From positions 1-17,493 of the forward strand of contig DBDA01000013.1 of assembly GCA_002293375.1 (NCBI GenBank): DNA of 17,493 bases. The letters are read 5' to 3'. The notes below the pieces were generated by a model. That model made no database searches and was not told where the DNA came from. It saw only the letters and a list, made by a program, of their open reading frames with translations. Made by a program: the position numbers and the translations under genes. Numbering within the stretch: the first letter of the stretch is position 1; each line of letters begins with the position of its first letter. The stretch is from Odoribacter sp. UBA944 (GTDB lineage: Bacteria > Bacteroidota > Bacteroidia > Bacteroidales > Marinifilaceae). Positions 8,401 through 13,941 of this stretch are shown piece by piece.

Positions 8401-9746
8401 TGAAAGACATCAACATCTCGTATGCGGAAGACCGCGGTACTACCTTGCCCGGGTTCCTTCCGGAAGCCCGTTGGTTGGGGCAGCAACGTTACAATGGCAG
8501 CTCGGCTCCCGGCTTCTCTTTTCTGTTTGGGGGGCAAAGCAAGAATTTCGGTCTCCGGGCGGCAGAGAAGGGATGGGTTACGACGGATACTACCCTGAAC
8601 AGTCCCTATCTGATGGACTATACGCAAAACATCTACCTCCGGGCCCGGTTCGAACCGGTGAAAAAATTACAGATCAACCTGACTGCTAATCGAATGCGTT
8701 CCCGGAACAGCAGCGAATATTTGGTATACGATGGGGAGCATTTCAGCTCGATGAATGCTGTACAGACCGGAAGTTTGAGCATGACGACGATGGCGTTGAA
8801 ATCGGCCTTTTTCAAAGTGGGGAACAACGTTGGTTCGTCGGCGAAGGTATACGAAGAGTTTCTGGAGCACCGGAAAGCCGTTTCGGAACAGATGGCGCAG
8901 GAGCGGTACGGCGAAACATATCAGGAGCATGCTTTGGAGGAGGAGGGCAAACAGACCGGTTTTTACGAAGGGTACGGGCCGACCTCCCAGGAGGTGCTCA
9001 TTTCCGCTTTTAACCGGGCGTATGGGGTCGGGGAGTACTCCGGGCTGATCCCCAAGATCCTGATGATGCGTCCGAATTGGCGGCTTGCATATACCGGTAT
9101 GATGGATATTCCGTTTATGAAAAAGGTGTTTAAGTCGTTCTCTCTGAACCACGCATACACCTGTAAATATACGATTGGTTCCTATTCCTCCAATCTGAAA
9201 TACGAAGAGCAGGACGGTTTGGCCTCTATCCGGGATATGCAGGGGAATTGGATGGCGAAATTCGATGTAAATACGGTTTCCCTGAACGAACAGTTTAATC
9301 CCTTGATCAGCATGGACATGGTTTGGATAAATGACTTGACTACCCGTTTTGATATCAACCGACAGCGGAATGTAAACCTGAATCTGGTCAATGCGCAGGT
9401 CTCTGAAACGTCCAGCAATGAGCTGGTGGTGGGGGTTGGCTACCGATTTGCGAATCTGCCGATGTTTTTGAATAGTAAGAAGTTGGATAACAGCATCAAT
9501 GTCCAGTGCGATTACTCGCTTCGCCGGAACAATACCATTATCCGCCGGATCTCCGAAGCGGTGGACCAGTTGACGGCCGGGCAGGAGGTGCAAACCATCA
9601 AGTTGTCGGCGGACTATACGTTTAATAACCGCTTGAACCTGCGTCTCTTTTACGACCGGGTGGTGAATACGCCGTATGTCTCCCTGTCGTTTCCGACCAC
9701 CAATACCAATTTCGGTCTAAGCGTCCGCTATACATTGACCCAGTAA
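2445..9746 (+). CDS. sprA: SprA/Sov-type outer-membrane translocon of the type IX secretion system
   Basis: SprA (Sov in Porphyromonas) is the giant outer-membrane beta-barrel of the type IX secretion system. Family members form a single-chain 36-strand pore through which CTD-bearing proteins leave the periplasm, with PorV and a plug protein as partners. Here it is 2433 residues, within the usual range of about 2300-2500. A signal peptide occupies about residues 1-20 (hydrophobic FFFILLFIVLGG, then small residues). Supporting features are the hallmark segment YIDDFEGS at 802-809, two copies of a beta-repeat around 428-459 and 665-694 (pattern Y-hydrophobic-G-hydrophobic-N-Q-A-L), and alternating aromatic/polar strands to the end, which finishes in an outer-membrane-like strand (LSVRYTLTQ). 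GTG at 2442, ATG at 2445 and ATG at 2448 are all possible starts; ATG 2445 is chosen. The frame is open throughout. It lies 38 nt after ruvA and 11 nt before the hydrolase gene. Confidence 0.95.
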   Translation: MMRFFFILLFIVLGGFSASGAIRPAADSLRFPIREGTDRDIRTDIPPSPLFMSPPSNVTDSVVYDPVTKRYIFMKLVGGKYNYSRPYSITLDEYVRSQNRLSLYEYNRRQRQEGDQYDFKELVSQLQFLDKILSPIFGVNQVRINVQGSVELTLGAKTSKVDNPTLPVDLRKTTTLDFDEKIQFNINGNIGDLINLEWSYNTDATFDFENMLKLHYEGKEDNIIKKVEAGNVSLPLPGTLITGGQNLWGFRTDLQFGKLSVSSIFTQQKSESSVIHLDKGAQKQEFELSAHNYEANRHFFLSNYFRKHYDEALAKLPIINSGVTITKIEVWVTNKVSNFEQARNIVAFTDLGEIAGDISNTAVVQGLGGSYPDNRRNTLYGQLDAAPLNAIRDINQVTTTFSTYLPGFLSAWDYEKIENARLLDPSEYVLNAQLGYISLNQALNTDEVLAVAYEYTVRGELFTVGELTSNAHAAPSALYVKMLRSTTQSPAMPTWNLMMKNIYNIGSYNLKPDDFVLDILYQNDKAGTKVNYVPAGKIKDKILLSVLNLDRLNSQQDATPDGRFDYVEGITVFPSRGRIAFPVLEPFGSYLRTKIDDPSAGEYVFEELYTMTQSDAEKNAEKNKFYLKGNYQSSSSSEISLGGGDVPQGSVKVLAGGVELTENIDYIVEYTMGVVRIINQALLESGTPITVKSENRDILGMQTRSLVGAHFNYQFNEKFSLGATIMHMNEKPFTHKVNIGEEPISNTIWGLNASYNTESGFLTTLVDKLPFVNTKVKSRLNIDAEFAQFKPGVNKGAGGNAYIDDFEGSKMSYDMKSVTQWKLASTPQDDEFPEGKLTDDHASGFNRARMTWYVVDPLFYRMSSATPGHIRTDREQRSNHFVREIRQTELFPNKDLAVGDVNIVPALSLAYYPKEKGAYNFDALPGSYSGGLNADGTLNDPASRWGGMIRSVQTNDFEAANVQYIEMWMLDPFVYEPDHKGGDLYLDLGNISEDILRDGRKSFENGLPVSATVVNVDSTEWGRIPTVQAVVNGFDNNSQSRRFQDVGLDGLNDEEERTYFAAYLAELRNRFGENSEVYRRAWNDPAGDNYHYFRGSDFDAQETPILERYKRYNGTEGNSPTTDMSPESYATAATNLPDVEDINNDNTLNETESFFRYKLSLRPEDMRIGHNFITDIQTAAVELPNGTTEEVKWYQVRIPLNAADRRSYGEINDFKSIRFMRMVMKGFQDSIILRLASLDLVRDNWRKFEGKVDGQLAGSDQAVFDVSVVNLEENASKEPVNYVMPPGIQRVVDATNPQLRVLNEQAMLLKVINLEEGDAKAVYRNMFYDMLRYKTLLMDVHAEAIEGYPVANEELTLFLRLGNDHLNNYYEYEIPLALTPPGFYMDDEQGRLGVWPAVNKVALPLQLLQKIKQQRSAGARQEGTEVNLTEVFERTVAELGEVSNSDMMKHIVKIKGKPSLAEIRSVLIGVRNPESASGGKGERSAEVWVNELRLSDFDTKGGWAANVRMTAKLADIATVTFAGSRMTPGFGSIEQRASQIAREDFRSLDFSTSVEFGKFFPEKWRVRLPMYYAYSRQTTLPEYDPLDTDVPLDLALDNAESAHVRDSIRRSAEDYTERRSLNFTNIGIASKDGKSRLLDISNLNLTFSYNKVFSRNVNTERDLDKNYRGLLSYVYNGMPNLVEPFKNSQSLRSPYLRILKDFNFYYLPSMVSFTSDITRTYREIKLRNLDNPDMLIEPTVDKNFMWNRDYALKFNLTKNLSLDFLASAQSRIDEPEGIVDRNRDPDRYQEWKDTVWHNILDGGRPVNYHQDLNIRYRVPVDKLPGLNWIGVETMYGTNYDWQAGALTDDSTRHGNVIRNRNTLQLSGNFSLSSLYNKSKLIRDLLSNRPRRNGKTVNFDTEVERVRKGRSFTINHKLKTSDIRVRLQSSTGEQLNAGFETIGKNKVRVTPSQDMEVAKVLITGTENPAGSGVRAVGRFLLGIVTGLKDINISYAEDRGTTLPGFLPEARWLGQQRYNGSSAPGFSFLFGGQSKNFGLRAAEKGWVTTDTTLNSPYLMDYTQNIYLRARFEPVKKLQINLTANRMRSRNSSEYLVYDGEHFSSMNAVQTGSLSMTTMALKSAFFKVGNNVGSSAKVYEEFLEHRKAVSEQMAQERYGETYQEHALEEEGKQTGFYEGYGPTSQEVLISAFNRAYGVGEYSGLIPKILMMRPNWRLAYTGMMDIPFMKKVFKSFSLNHAYTCKYTIGSYSSNLKYEEQDGLASIRDMQGNWMAKFDVNTVSLNEQFNPLISMDMVWINDLTTRFDINRQRNVNLNLVNAQVSETSSNELVVGVGYRFANLPMFLNSKKLDNSINVQCDYSLRRNNTIIRRISEAVDQLTAGQEVQTIKLSADYTFNNRLNLRLFYDRVVNTPYVSLSFPTTNTNFGLSVRYTLTQ

Positions 9747-9757
9747 ACAGGAAGAAC

Positions 9758-10399
9758 ATGAAGATAGAATTGTTTGTAAACAATCCGTTCCGGGAGAGTA
9801 CGATCCTTTTGTATGATGAAACCGGCGAAGCGGCTATTGTGGATTGCGGTTGTTATACACTGGCCGAAGAGGAGGTGTTATCGGCGTTTCTTCGGGAGCA
9901 GGGACTGACCCCGGTTGTGTTGCTGAACACCCACCTGCACATTGACCATATTCTGGGGAATCGCTTTGTGAAGGAGCGTTTTGGGTTGCTTTCCCGGGCG
10001 GCGAAGGAGGACGAATATCTCCTTGCCTGTGTGCCGGAACACGCTGTCCGCTTCGGTATGAAAGGGGTGAGTGCACCGCCTGCCTTGGGTTCCTATTTGA
10101 AGGAGGGGGATATGGTCGCTTTCGGGCATACGGAGTTGCGGGTGATCGCTACGCCCGGCCATACGCCCGGCGGGTTGTGTTTTTATCACGAAGCGGAGCA
10201 CCTGCTGCTTAGTGGCGATACCCTTTTTGCCGGCAGCATCGGGCGTACTGATCTGCCCGGCGGGGACACTGCGCAGTTGTTGGATTCTATTCGCGCCAAA
10301 CTCTTCGTATTGGACGAAAAGACGCGGGTAATCCCCGGACACGGCCCGACTACGACGATCGGCCGTGAAAAGAGCAGCAATCCTTTTGTAAGACCGTAA
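9758..10399 (+). CDS. Metallo-beta-lactamase-fold hydrolase (glyoxalase II-like, YcbL type)
   Basis: This 213-residue cytoplasmic metallohydrolase has no signal peptide. The metal-binding motif THLHIDH is at 58-64, followed by ligands H135 (in TPGHTPGG), D154 (in SGDTLF) and H195 (in PGHGP). That is the full set for a two-metal site. The GRTDLPGG stretch (162-169) and short length match the compact YcbL-type glyoxalase II-like hydrolases, which lack the long C-terminal substrate domain of classical GloB. Thioester hydrolysis (for example S-lactoylglutathione-like substrates) is the usual family activity, but the substrate is unknown here, and Bacteroidales often use other low-molecular-weight thiols. 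ATG 9758 follows AGGA at a good distance. It lies between sprA and mtnN in the same operon-like series. Confidence 0.88.
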   Translation: MKIELFVNNPFRESTILLYDETGEAAIVDCGCYTLAEEEVLSAFLREQGLTPVVLLNTHLHIDHILGNRFVKERFGLLSRAAKEDEYLLACVPEHAVRFGMKGVSAPPALGSYLKEGDMVAFGHTELRVIATPGHTPGGLCFYHEAEHLLLSGDTLFAGSIGRTDLPGGDTAQLLDSIRAKLFVLDEKTRVIPGHGPTTTIGREKSSNPFVRP

Positions 10400-10429
10400 G
10401 GGATGTATCATTTTTTGAGAACCAGACAG

Positions 10430-11116
10430 ATGAAGATAGGAGTTATGGTAGCCATGGAGTCTGAGTACGGACTGGTCCGCCGGTTGCTGGAGCACGGCGA
10501 GGAGAAAAAAATAGCCGGAATGGTCTTTGGGGAAGGTACTGTGGGCGGAAAAACAGTCGTAGTGGCCCGTAGCGGTATCGGCAAAGTATGTGCCGCCGTG
10601 GGGGCGGTGGAACTGATCCGGAACTTTGCCCCGGATTGCCTGATCAGTACAGGGGTAGCCGGTGGAATAGACCGGTCGTTGCAGGTAATGGATGTGGTGG
10701 TGGGCCGGAAAGTGGCGTACCACGACGTTTGGTGCGGGGAAGGGAACCAACCGGGACAGGTGCAGGGATTTCCGCCCGTATATGCCGGTGATCTGCGGCT
10801 CTACCGGCAGGCGATGGAGTTGCCGGGCCGACTGAAAGGCGGCCTGATATGCAGCGGAGACCGTTTTATCACCGACCGTTCCGAATTGGAACAGATCAAA
10901 GCGACCTTTCCGGATGGTTTGGCCGTTGACATGGAATCAGGCGCCATCGCCCAGGTATGCTACCTCTACTCCGTGCCTTTTCTGAGTTTCCGCGTCATCA
11001 GTGACACCCCCGGTGTGGAGGGCCACTCAGCGCAATACAATAACTTCTGGCAACAGGCGCCGGGTACTACTTTTGAGATCGTTCGAACTTTATTAACCCA
11101 CCTTTCACTCAACTGA
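10430..11116 (+). CDS. mtnN: 5'-methylthioadenosine/S-adenosylhomocysteine nucleosidase
   Basis: The enzyme cleaves adenine from S-adenosylhomocysteine and 5'-methylthioadenosine. Its product S-ribosylhomocysteine is the substrate of LuxS, encoded 1 nt downstream. The 228-residue protein has catalytic-site residues E12 (in AMESE), E169 (in VDMES) and D192 (in VISD), matching the E12/E174/D197 set of the E. coli enzyme. It also has the STGVAGGID (73-81) and SGDRFI (142-147) segments of the family. The ATG at 10430 is chosen because it gives the conserved MKIGVMVAME start and places E12 correctly; an in-frame ATG at 10403 would add nine atypical residues. The gene lies 30 nt after the MBL hydrolase and is probably part of the same transcript. 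Confidence 0.95.
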   Translation: MKIGVMVAMESEYGLVRRLLEHGEEKKIAGMVFGEGTVGGKTVVVARSGIGKVCAAVGAVELIRNFAPDCLISTGVAGGIDRSLQVMDVVVGRKVAYHDVWCGEGNQPGQVQGFPPVYAGDLRLYRQAMELPGRLKGGLICSGDRFITDRSELEQIKATFPDGLAVDMESGAIAQVCYLYSVPFLSFRVISDTPGVEGHSAQYNNFWQQAPGTTFEIVRTLLTHLSLN

Positions 11117-11117
11117 T

Positions 11118-11594
11118 ATGGAAAAAATACCGAGTTTTACCATCGACCACCTGCGCTTGGAGCGGGGAATCTACGTTTCCCGCAAGGACCGGATCGGGTC
11201 GGAAACGGTTACTACTTTTGACGTCCGGATGAAATTAGCGAACCGGGAGCCGGTGTTGGGGGCCGGCGCATTGCACACCCTGGAACATTTGGTAGCCACC
11301 TGGCTACGCAACAATGATACGTGGAAAGAGCGGATTATCTATTGGGGGCCGATGGGATGCGCTACCGGAAATTACCTGTTGGTAAAAGGGGATCTCCAGC
11401 CGGAAGATGTTGAAGGGGTGTTGCTGGATGCATTCCGGTTTGTCCGGAATTTTGAGGGAGAGGTGCCCGGCACCACGCCGAAAGATTGCGGGACCTGCCT
11501 GTTGCACGACCTGCCCATGGCAAAATACGAAGCCGCTAAGTACGTGGAAGTTTTGGAGAACATGGAAGAGAAAAACAGGCGTTATCCGGTCTGA
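11118..11594 (+). CDS. luxS: S-ribosylhomocysteine lyase (AI-2 synthase)
   Basis: LuxS converts S-ribosylhomocysteine to homocysteine and 4,5-dihydroxy-2,3-pentanedione, which cyclises to autoinducer-2. It completes the two-step detoxification of S-adenosylhomocysteine begun by MtnN. The 158-residue protein has the metal-binding HTLEH motif (H53, H57, with general base E56), the catalytic cysteine C81 in GPMGC, and the third metal ligand C124 in KDCG. An extra cysteine, C127, lies three residues on. Length and motif spacing are normal. The start is 1 nt after the mtnN stop, so translational coupling is likely. It is the last gene of the plus-strand series and converges on the minus-strand gene at 11601, with only 6 nt between the stop codons. 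Confidence 0.97.
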   Translation: MEKIPSFTIDHLRLERGIYVSRKDRIGSETVTTFDVRMKLANREPVLGAGALHTLEHLVATWLRNNDTWKERIIYWGPMGCATGNYLLVKGDLQPEDVEGVLLDAFRFVRNFEGEVPGTTPKDCGTCLLHDLPMAKYEAAKYVEVLENMEEKNRRYPV

Positions 11595-11600
11595 TTGCGT

Positions 11601-11840
11601 TTAAACAGACTCTTCCTCCTCTTTTCTTTCCTGTTTCTGTGGTTTCACAGGACGGTAGTTGCGGCGTTCGAGGGCGTCGGTGGTATTGGCGCAGTGAATG
11701 CCCCGTTCTTTCATCTGTTGGTTGCGGCCGATGTGGGTCTCCGGAAATTTTCCTTTTTTGCGGATCAGCATGCCGATGCCTAAGCCGGCCAACGCTATGG
11801 TTGTCAGGATAAGTACAAGAAAAAACAGTTTCAGGAACAT
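11601..11840 (-). CDS. Small single-pass membrane protein of unknown function
   Basis: This 79-residue protein has one N-terminal transmembrane helix (about residues 3-25, FLKLFFLVLILTTIALAGLG then IGML). A short basic stretch RKKGK follows, then a motif FPETHIGRNQQM..RGIHCA (about 32-51), and then a highly charged K/E-rich tail. The middle motif, with one cysteine (C50), looks like that of a small membrane-protein family I have seen in other Bacteroidota; no function is known to me. Positive charge after the helix suggests the tail faces the cytoplasm. It lies 34 nt downstream of the GNAT gene on the same strand and is probably the last gene of that operon. Its size, hydrophobic helix and motif argue that it is a real gene. 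Confidence 0.75.
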   Translation of the reverse strand: MFLKLFFLVLILTTIALAGLGIGMLIRKKGKFPETHIGRNQQMKERGIHCANTTDALERRNYRPVKPQKQERKEEEESV

Positions 11841-11874
11841 TGTCGTTTTGTTTAAATGGGTATGATCGGGTATT

Positions 11875-12891
11875 TCACTCCAGCATCAGGCTGATACAAG
11901 CGGGCCGGGGAAACAGAAAACCGGCTAACTCTCCGATCTCCATTCGGGAATCGGGTTTTTCGGCGTTTTCAACCAACTGGTGACAGAACCCGTTTCGGAG
12001 CCGGAACCAACCGTTGTTTGCGGGCAGCAGCGGATCCCGGAGTTCCAGCAGGAAATTTGTTTCCGGGTGTTTTTCCGCATATATTCTCAATGCTTGGGGA
12101 GCGTTCAGGATTCGGACCATGCCTCTTGTAAGGAGCGGTTCGTTTCCGGGAGGGAGGCAGCAGTCGATGCGCCGGCCGGGCCAATGGCTGCCGATGCTCT
12201 TTAACAGTTCGTCTTTGATCTCTTTGGTCCGGTACAGGATCTCCGGCACTTCCGTCGCTTCCCGGCCGGGACGGGCGAATGCCATTCCGCCGATCGTTTC
12301 GTCCGGCTCCCGGAATACAAACAGCCGGCCTTCCGACAGGTAAAGATCCTCCAGTATCCATGTGAAATCCGTTTCCATGTGCTGGACACAATTCGGCCGC
12401 TTCCGCATTTCGCGGTTGAAAAAGGCGTACAGTGCGGAAGCCTCCCGGAGGCACGCCGGAAAGCCGGGTTTCTCCACAACAGGGGAGGGAACGACGGAGG
12501 GAAATTCGCAGCATTCGGGCGTACACGCAAAGACAGGTGCATAGCCCGACCGGGCGTAGTAATGGTACAGCCACTCCTCCTGGGGGATCAGGATGCTGAA
12601 CATACCGTTTCTGGTATGCATTTCTCCGAATGATTCCGTCAGCAGTTTTTTCATGGTCCCTTTTCCCCGGTGTTCCGGAAGGGTAGAGGCTCCGGAGATG
12701 TAATAAACGAGCGTTTCCGTTCCGAACCAGGTCATCGGATAGGGAAGCATCTGTAAGGCCGAAACGATTTTTCCCCCTTCCCGGGCCACCCGGGTATTTT
12801 CGGGCCGGTATACTTTGTCAAAGTAGAAGGAAACGAATTCCTCCGGATCGTCAAAGCACGTTTTCCACAGCCGGCAGACCTCTTCCTTCAT
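11875..12891 (-). CDS. GNAT-family N-acetyltransferase
   Basis: The 338-residue protein has an N-terminal GNAT acyl-CoA-binding domain. Motif A is visible as GASTLPEHRGKGTMKKLL (about 67-84, with R75-G-K-G78 as the pyrophosphate-binding loop). It is preceded by strands ending in LVYYISG and followed by the YHYYARSGY segment (109-117) typical of the fold's later strand and helix. The remaining 200 or so residues form a C-terminal region seen in long, Eis-like GNAT proteins, so this may be a multi-lobed acetyltransferase. The acceptor substrate is unknown. The start at 12891 overlaps the DUF2156 gene by 41 nt; no later ATG would keep the conserved N-terminal LWKTCFDD segment, so the overlap is believed real and implies coupling. 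Confidence 0.85.
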   Translation of the reverse strand: MKEEVCRLWKTCFDDPEEFVSFYFDKVYRPENTRVAREGGKIVSALQMLPYPMTWFGTETLVYYISGASTLPEHRGKGTMKKLLTESFGEMHTRNGMFSILIPQEEWLYHYYARSGYAPVFACTPECCEFPSVVPSPVVEKPGFPACLREASALYAFFNREMRKRPNCVQHMETDFTWILEDLYLSEGRLFVFREPDETIGGMAFARPGREATEVPEILYRTKEIKDELLKSIGSHWPGRRIDCCLPPGNEPLLTRGMVRILNAPQALRIYAEKHPETNFLLELRDPLLPANNGWFRLRNGFCHQLVENAEKPDSRMEIGELAGFLFPRPACISLMLE

Positions 12892-13801
12892 ACCTTTCTC
12901 TTTTTGTAAGAAGCTGTTTTTGAGCGATGCACTTTTCCAGCAGGATGGCAGGATGGTACGAGAGTTTGGCTTGTCGGAGCCCCGGAATTCCCAAATCTTC
13001 TTCCCTGTTCAGATAGAGATAGTCATCGGGAAGACCGGCGGCAAATTCCCGGTTGATCATCGTATAGGCCCCTTCGATGTAAATGTCGGCTTTTTCGATG
13101 TTGACGTTGAAAGTATCGGCTGTCAACCGGGAACCGAATGTAAAAGCGGCGATCTTTCCCTCCACCCACAGGACGCCTCCGGCCAGGTCCAGCGCCTCGT
13201 AGTGTTGCAGGGAGAAGCGAATGGCCTCTTCTTCCGCTGCCAAACTCTCCTGTTCCAATTGCAGATGGCTTTTTTTCCAGTTGGCTTCGAACTCCAAACA
13301 GAGCGGTATCAGCTCCGGCGTTAACGACGTGTATTCGTACCGGTACTCTTTTTTGAATTTATTGATGTGGTTCCTTTTGGGCTGGTAATTCTTCCCTTTC
13401 AATTCTACCAGATCCTGCCGCCGGTAAATGTAGTTGGCGTAATCCCGGTATACGGTGTACCGAAACAGGGCCGGGAAGCTTTTGTCCAAGATCTCCCTGA
13501 GTTCCTGTGTGGTGCCCTGTAGGTAAAACGGAAACCCCTCTTGCAGGGCTTCTTCTTCCAGCCGGTGCAATACGGAGAGCATGTCTCCTTTTCCCAACGG
13601 CAGTAAAAAGAGCGGCCGGCCGTTCGGCATCCGGAAACGGATACAGAGAAAACCGTCGATTACTGCGTAGCTGCTTTCGTTCAGAAAGTGCCAGGAACAC
13701 AGGTTGTTGAACGAGAAATCGCAGTCCCGGGGAGCGTAAGAAAAGGTGTAAGAAGTGATGATTTGCTTATCGTTAACCGTAATGGGTTTAAAATCAATCA
13801 T
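12851..13801 (-). CDS. DUF2156 protein (MprF C-terminal / aminoacyl-lipid transferase-like)
   Basis: This 316-residue soluble protein matches DUF2156, the catalytic domain found at the C-terminus of MprF/LPG synthase, which moves lysine or alanine from aminoacyl-tRNA onto phosphatidylglycerol. The fold is a double GNAT-like domain. Visible family features are KGKNYQPKRNHINKF (135-149), GGVLWVEGKIAAFTFG (208-223) and the C-terminal signature LNREEDLGIPGLRQAK (264-279). It has no transmembrane segments, unlike full MprF, and would have to work at the membrane surface or on soluble substrates. Whether it transfers an amino acid, and to what, is not known. It is the first gene of a minus-strand operon, overlaps the GNAT gene by 41 nt, and is divergent from the acyltransferase gene, sharing a 140-nt intergenic region. 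Confidence 0.85.
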   Translation of the reverse strand: MIDFKPITVNDKQIITSYTFSYAPRDCDFSFNNLCSWHFLNESSYAVIDGFLCIRFRMPNGRPLFLLPLGKGDMLSVLHRLEEEALQEGFPFYLQGTTQELREILDKSFPALFRYTVYRDYANYIYRRQDLVELKGKNYQPKRNHINKFKKEYRYEYTSLTPELIPLCLEFEANWKKSHLQLEQESLAAEEEAIRFSLQHYEALDLAGGVLWVEGKIAAFTFGSRLTADTFNVNIEKADIYIEGAYTMINREFAAGLPDDYLYLNREEDLGIPGLRQAKLSYHPAILLEKCIAQKQLLTKRERYEGRGLPAVENVL

Positions 13802-13857
13802 AAATATTGTTTGAAATAAAACTGCTGTCTGTTTCGCTTTCTTGTACGAAAGTATCT

Positions 13858-13865
13858 TATTTTTG
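13858..13865 (+). promoter_or_regulatory. Possible second -7 box in the divergent region
   Basis: TATTTTTG fits TAnnTTTG exactly. It lies 76 nt before the acyltransferase ATG, inside the divergent region shared with the DUF2156 gene. A -33 element at the usual distance is poor (TTTC at 13832-13835, 22 nt away). It would give a longer-leader transcript than the promoter at 13928-13935. Confidence 0.35.
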
Positions 13866-13903
13866 GTTTAGATGGCTATGAAAAGAGAAAATATTTCGAG
13901 CCG

Positions 13904-13935
13904 ATTGTTTTTCCGTATCAAAGCGCGTATCTTTG
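13904..13935 (+). promoter_or_regulatory. Promoter of the acyltransferase-GT2 pair
   Basis: ATTG at 13904-13907 (three of four matches to TTTG), 20 nt, then TATCTTTG at 13928-13935 (exact TAnnTTTG) gives good Bacteroidota promoter geometry. The ATG begins only 7 nt after the -7 box, so transcription should start at or next to the start codon. The octamer is identical to the one before trpS. Confidence 0.6.
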
Positions 13936-13941
13936 CCCGTT

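Noticed and set aside
8667..9593. 308-codon open frame on the minus strand inside sprA
   Set aside because: It is antisense to the C-terminal barrel of sprA, shows no recognisable domain and has low-quality composition. It is a by-product of the codon use of a long GC-moderate gene.
11589..11610. GTCTG/CAGAC hairpin at the luxS end as terminator
   Set aside because: The stem is only 5 bp, the loop is 12 nt and there is no T tract on either strand.
13933..13941. TTG start adding three residues to the acyltransferase
   Set aside because: It lies within the -7 box at 13928-13935; ATG 13942 is the natural start.
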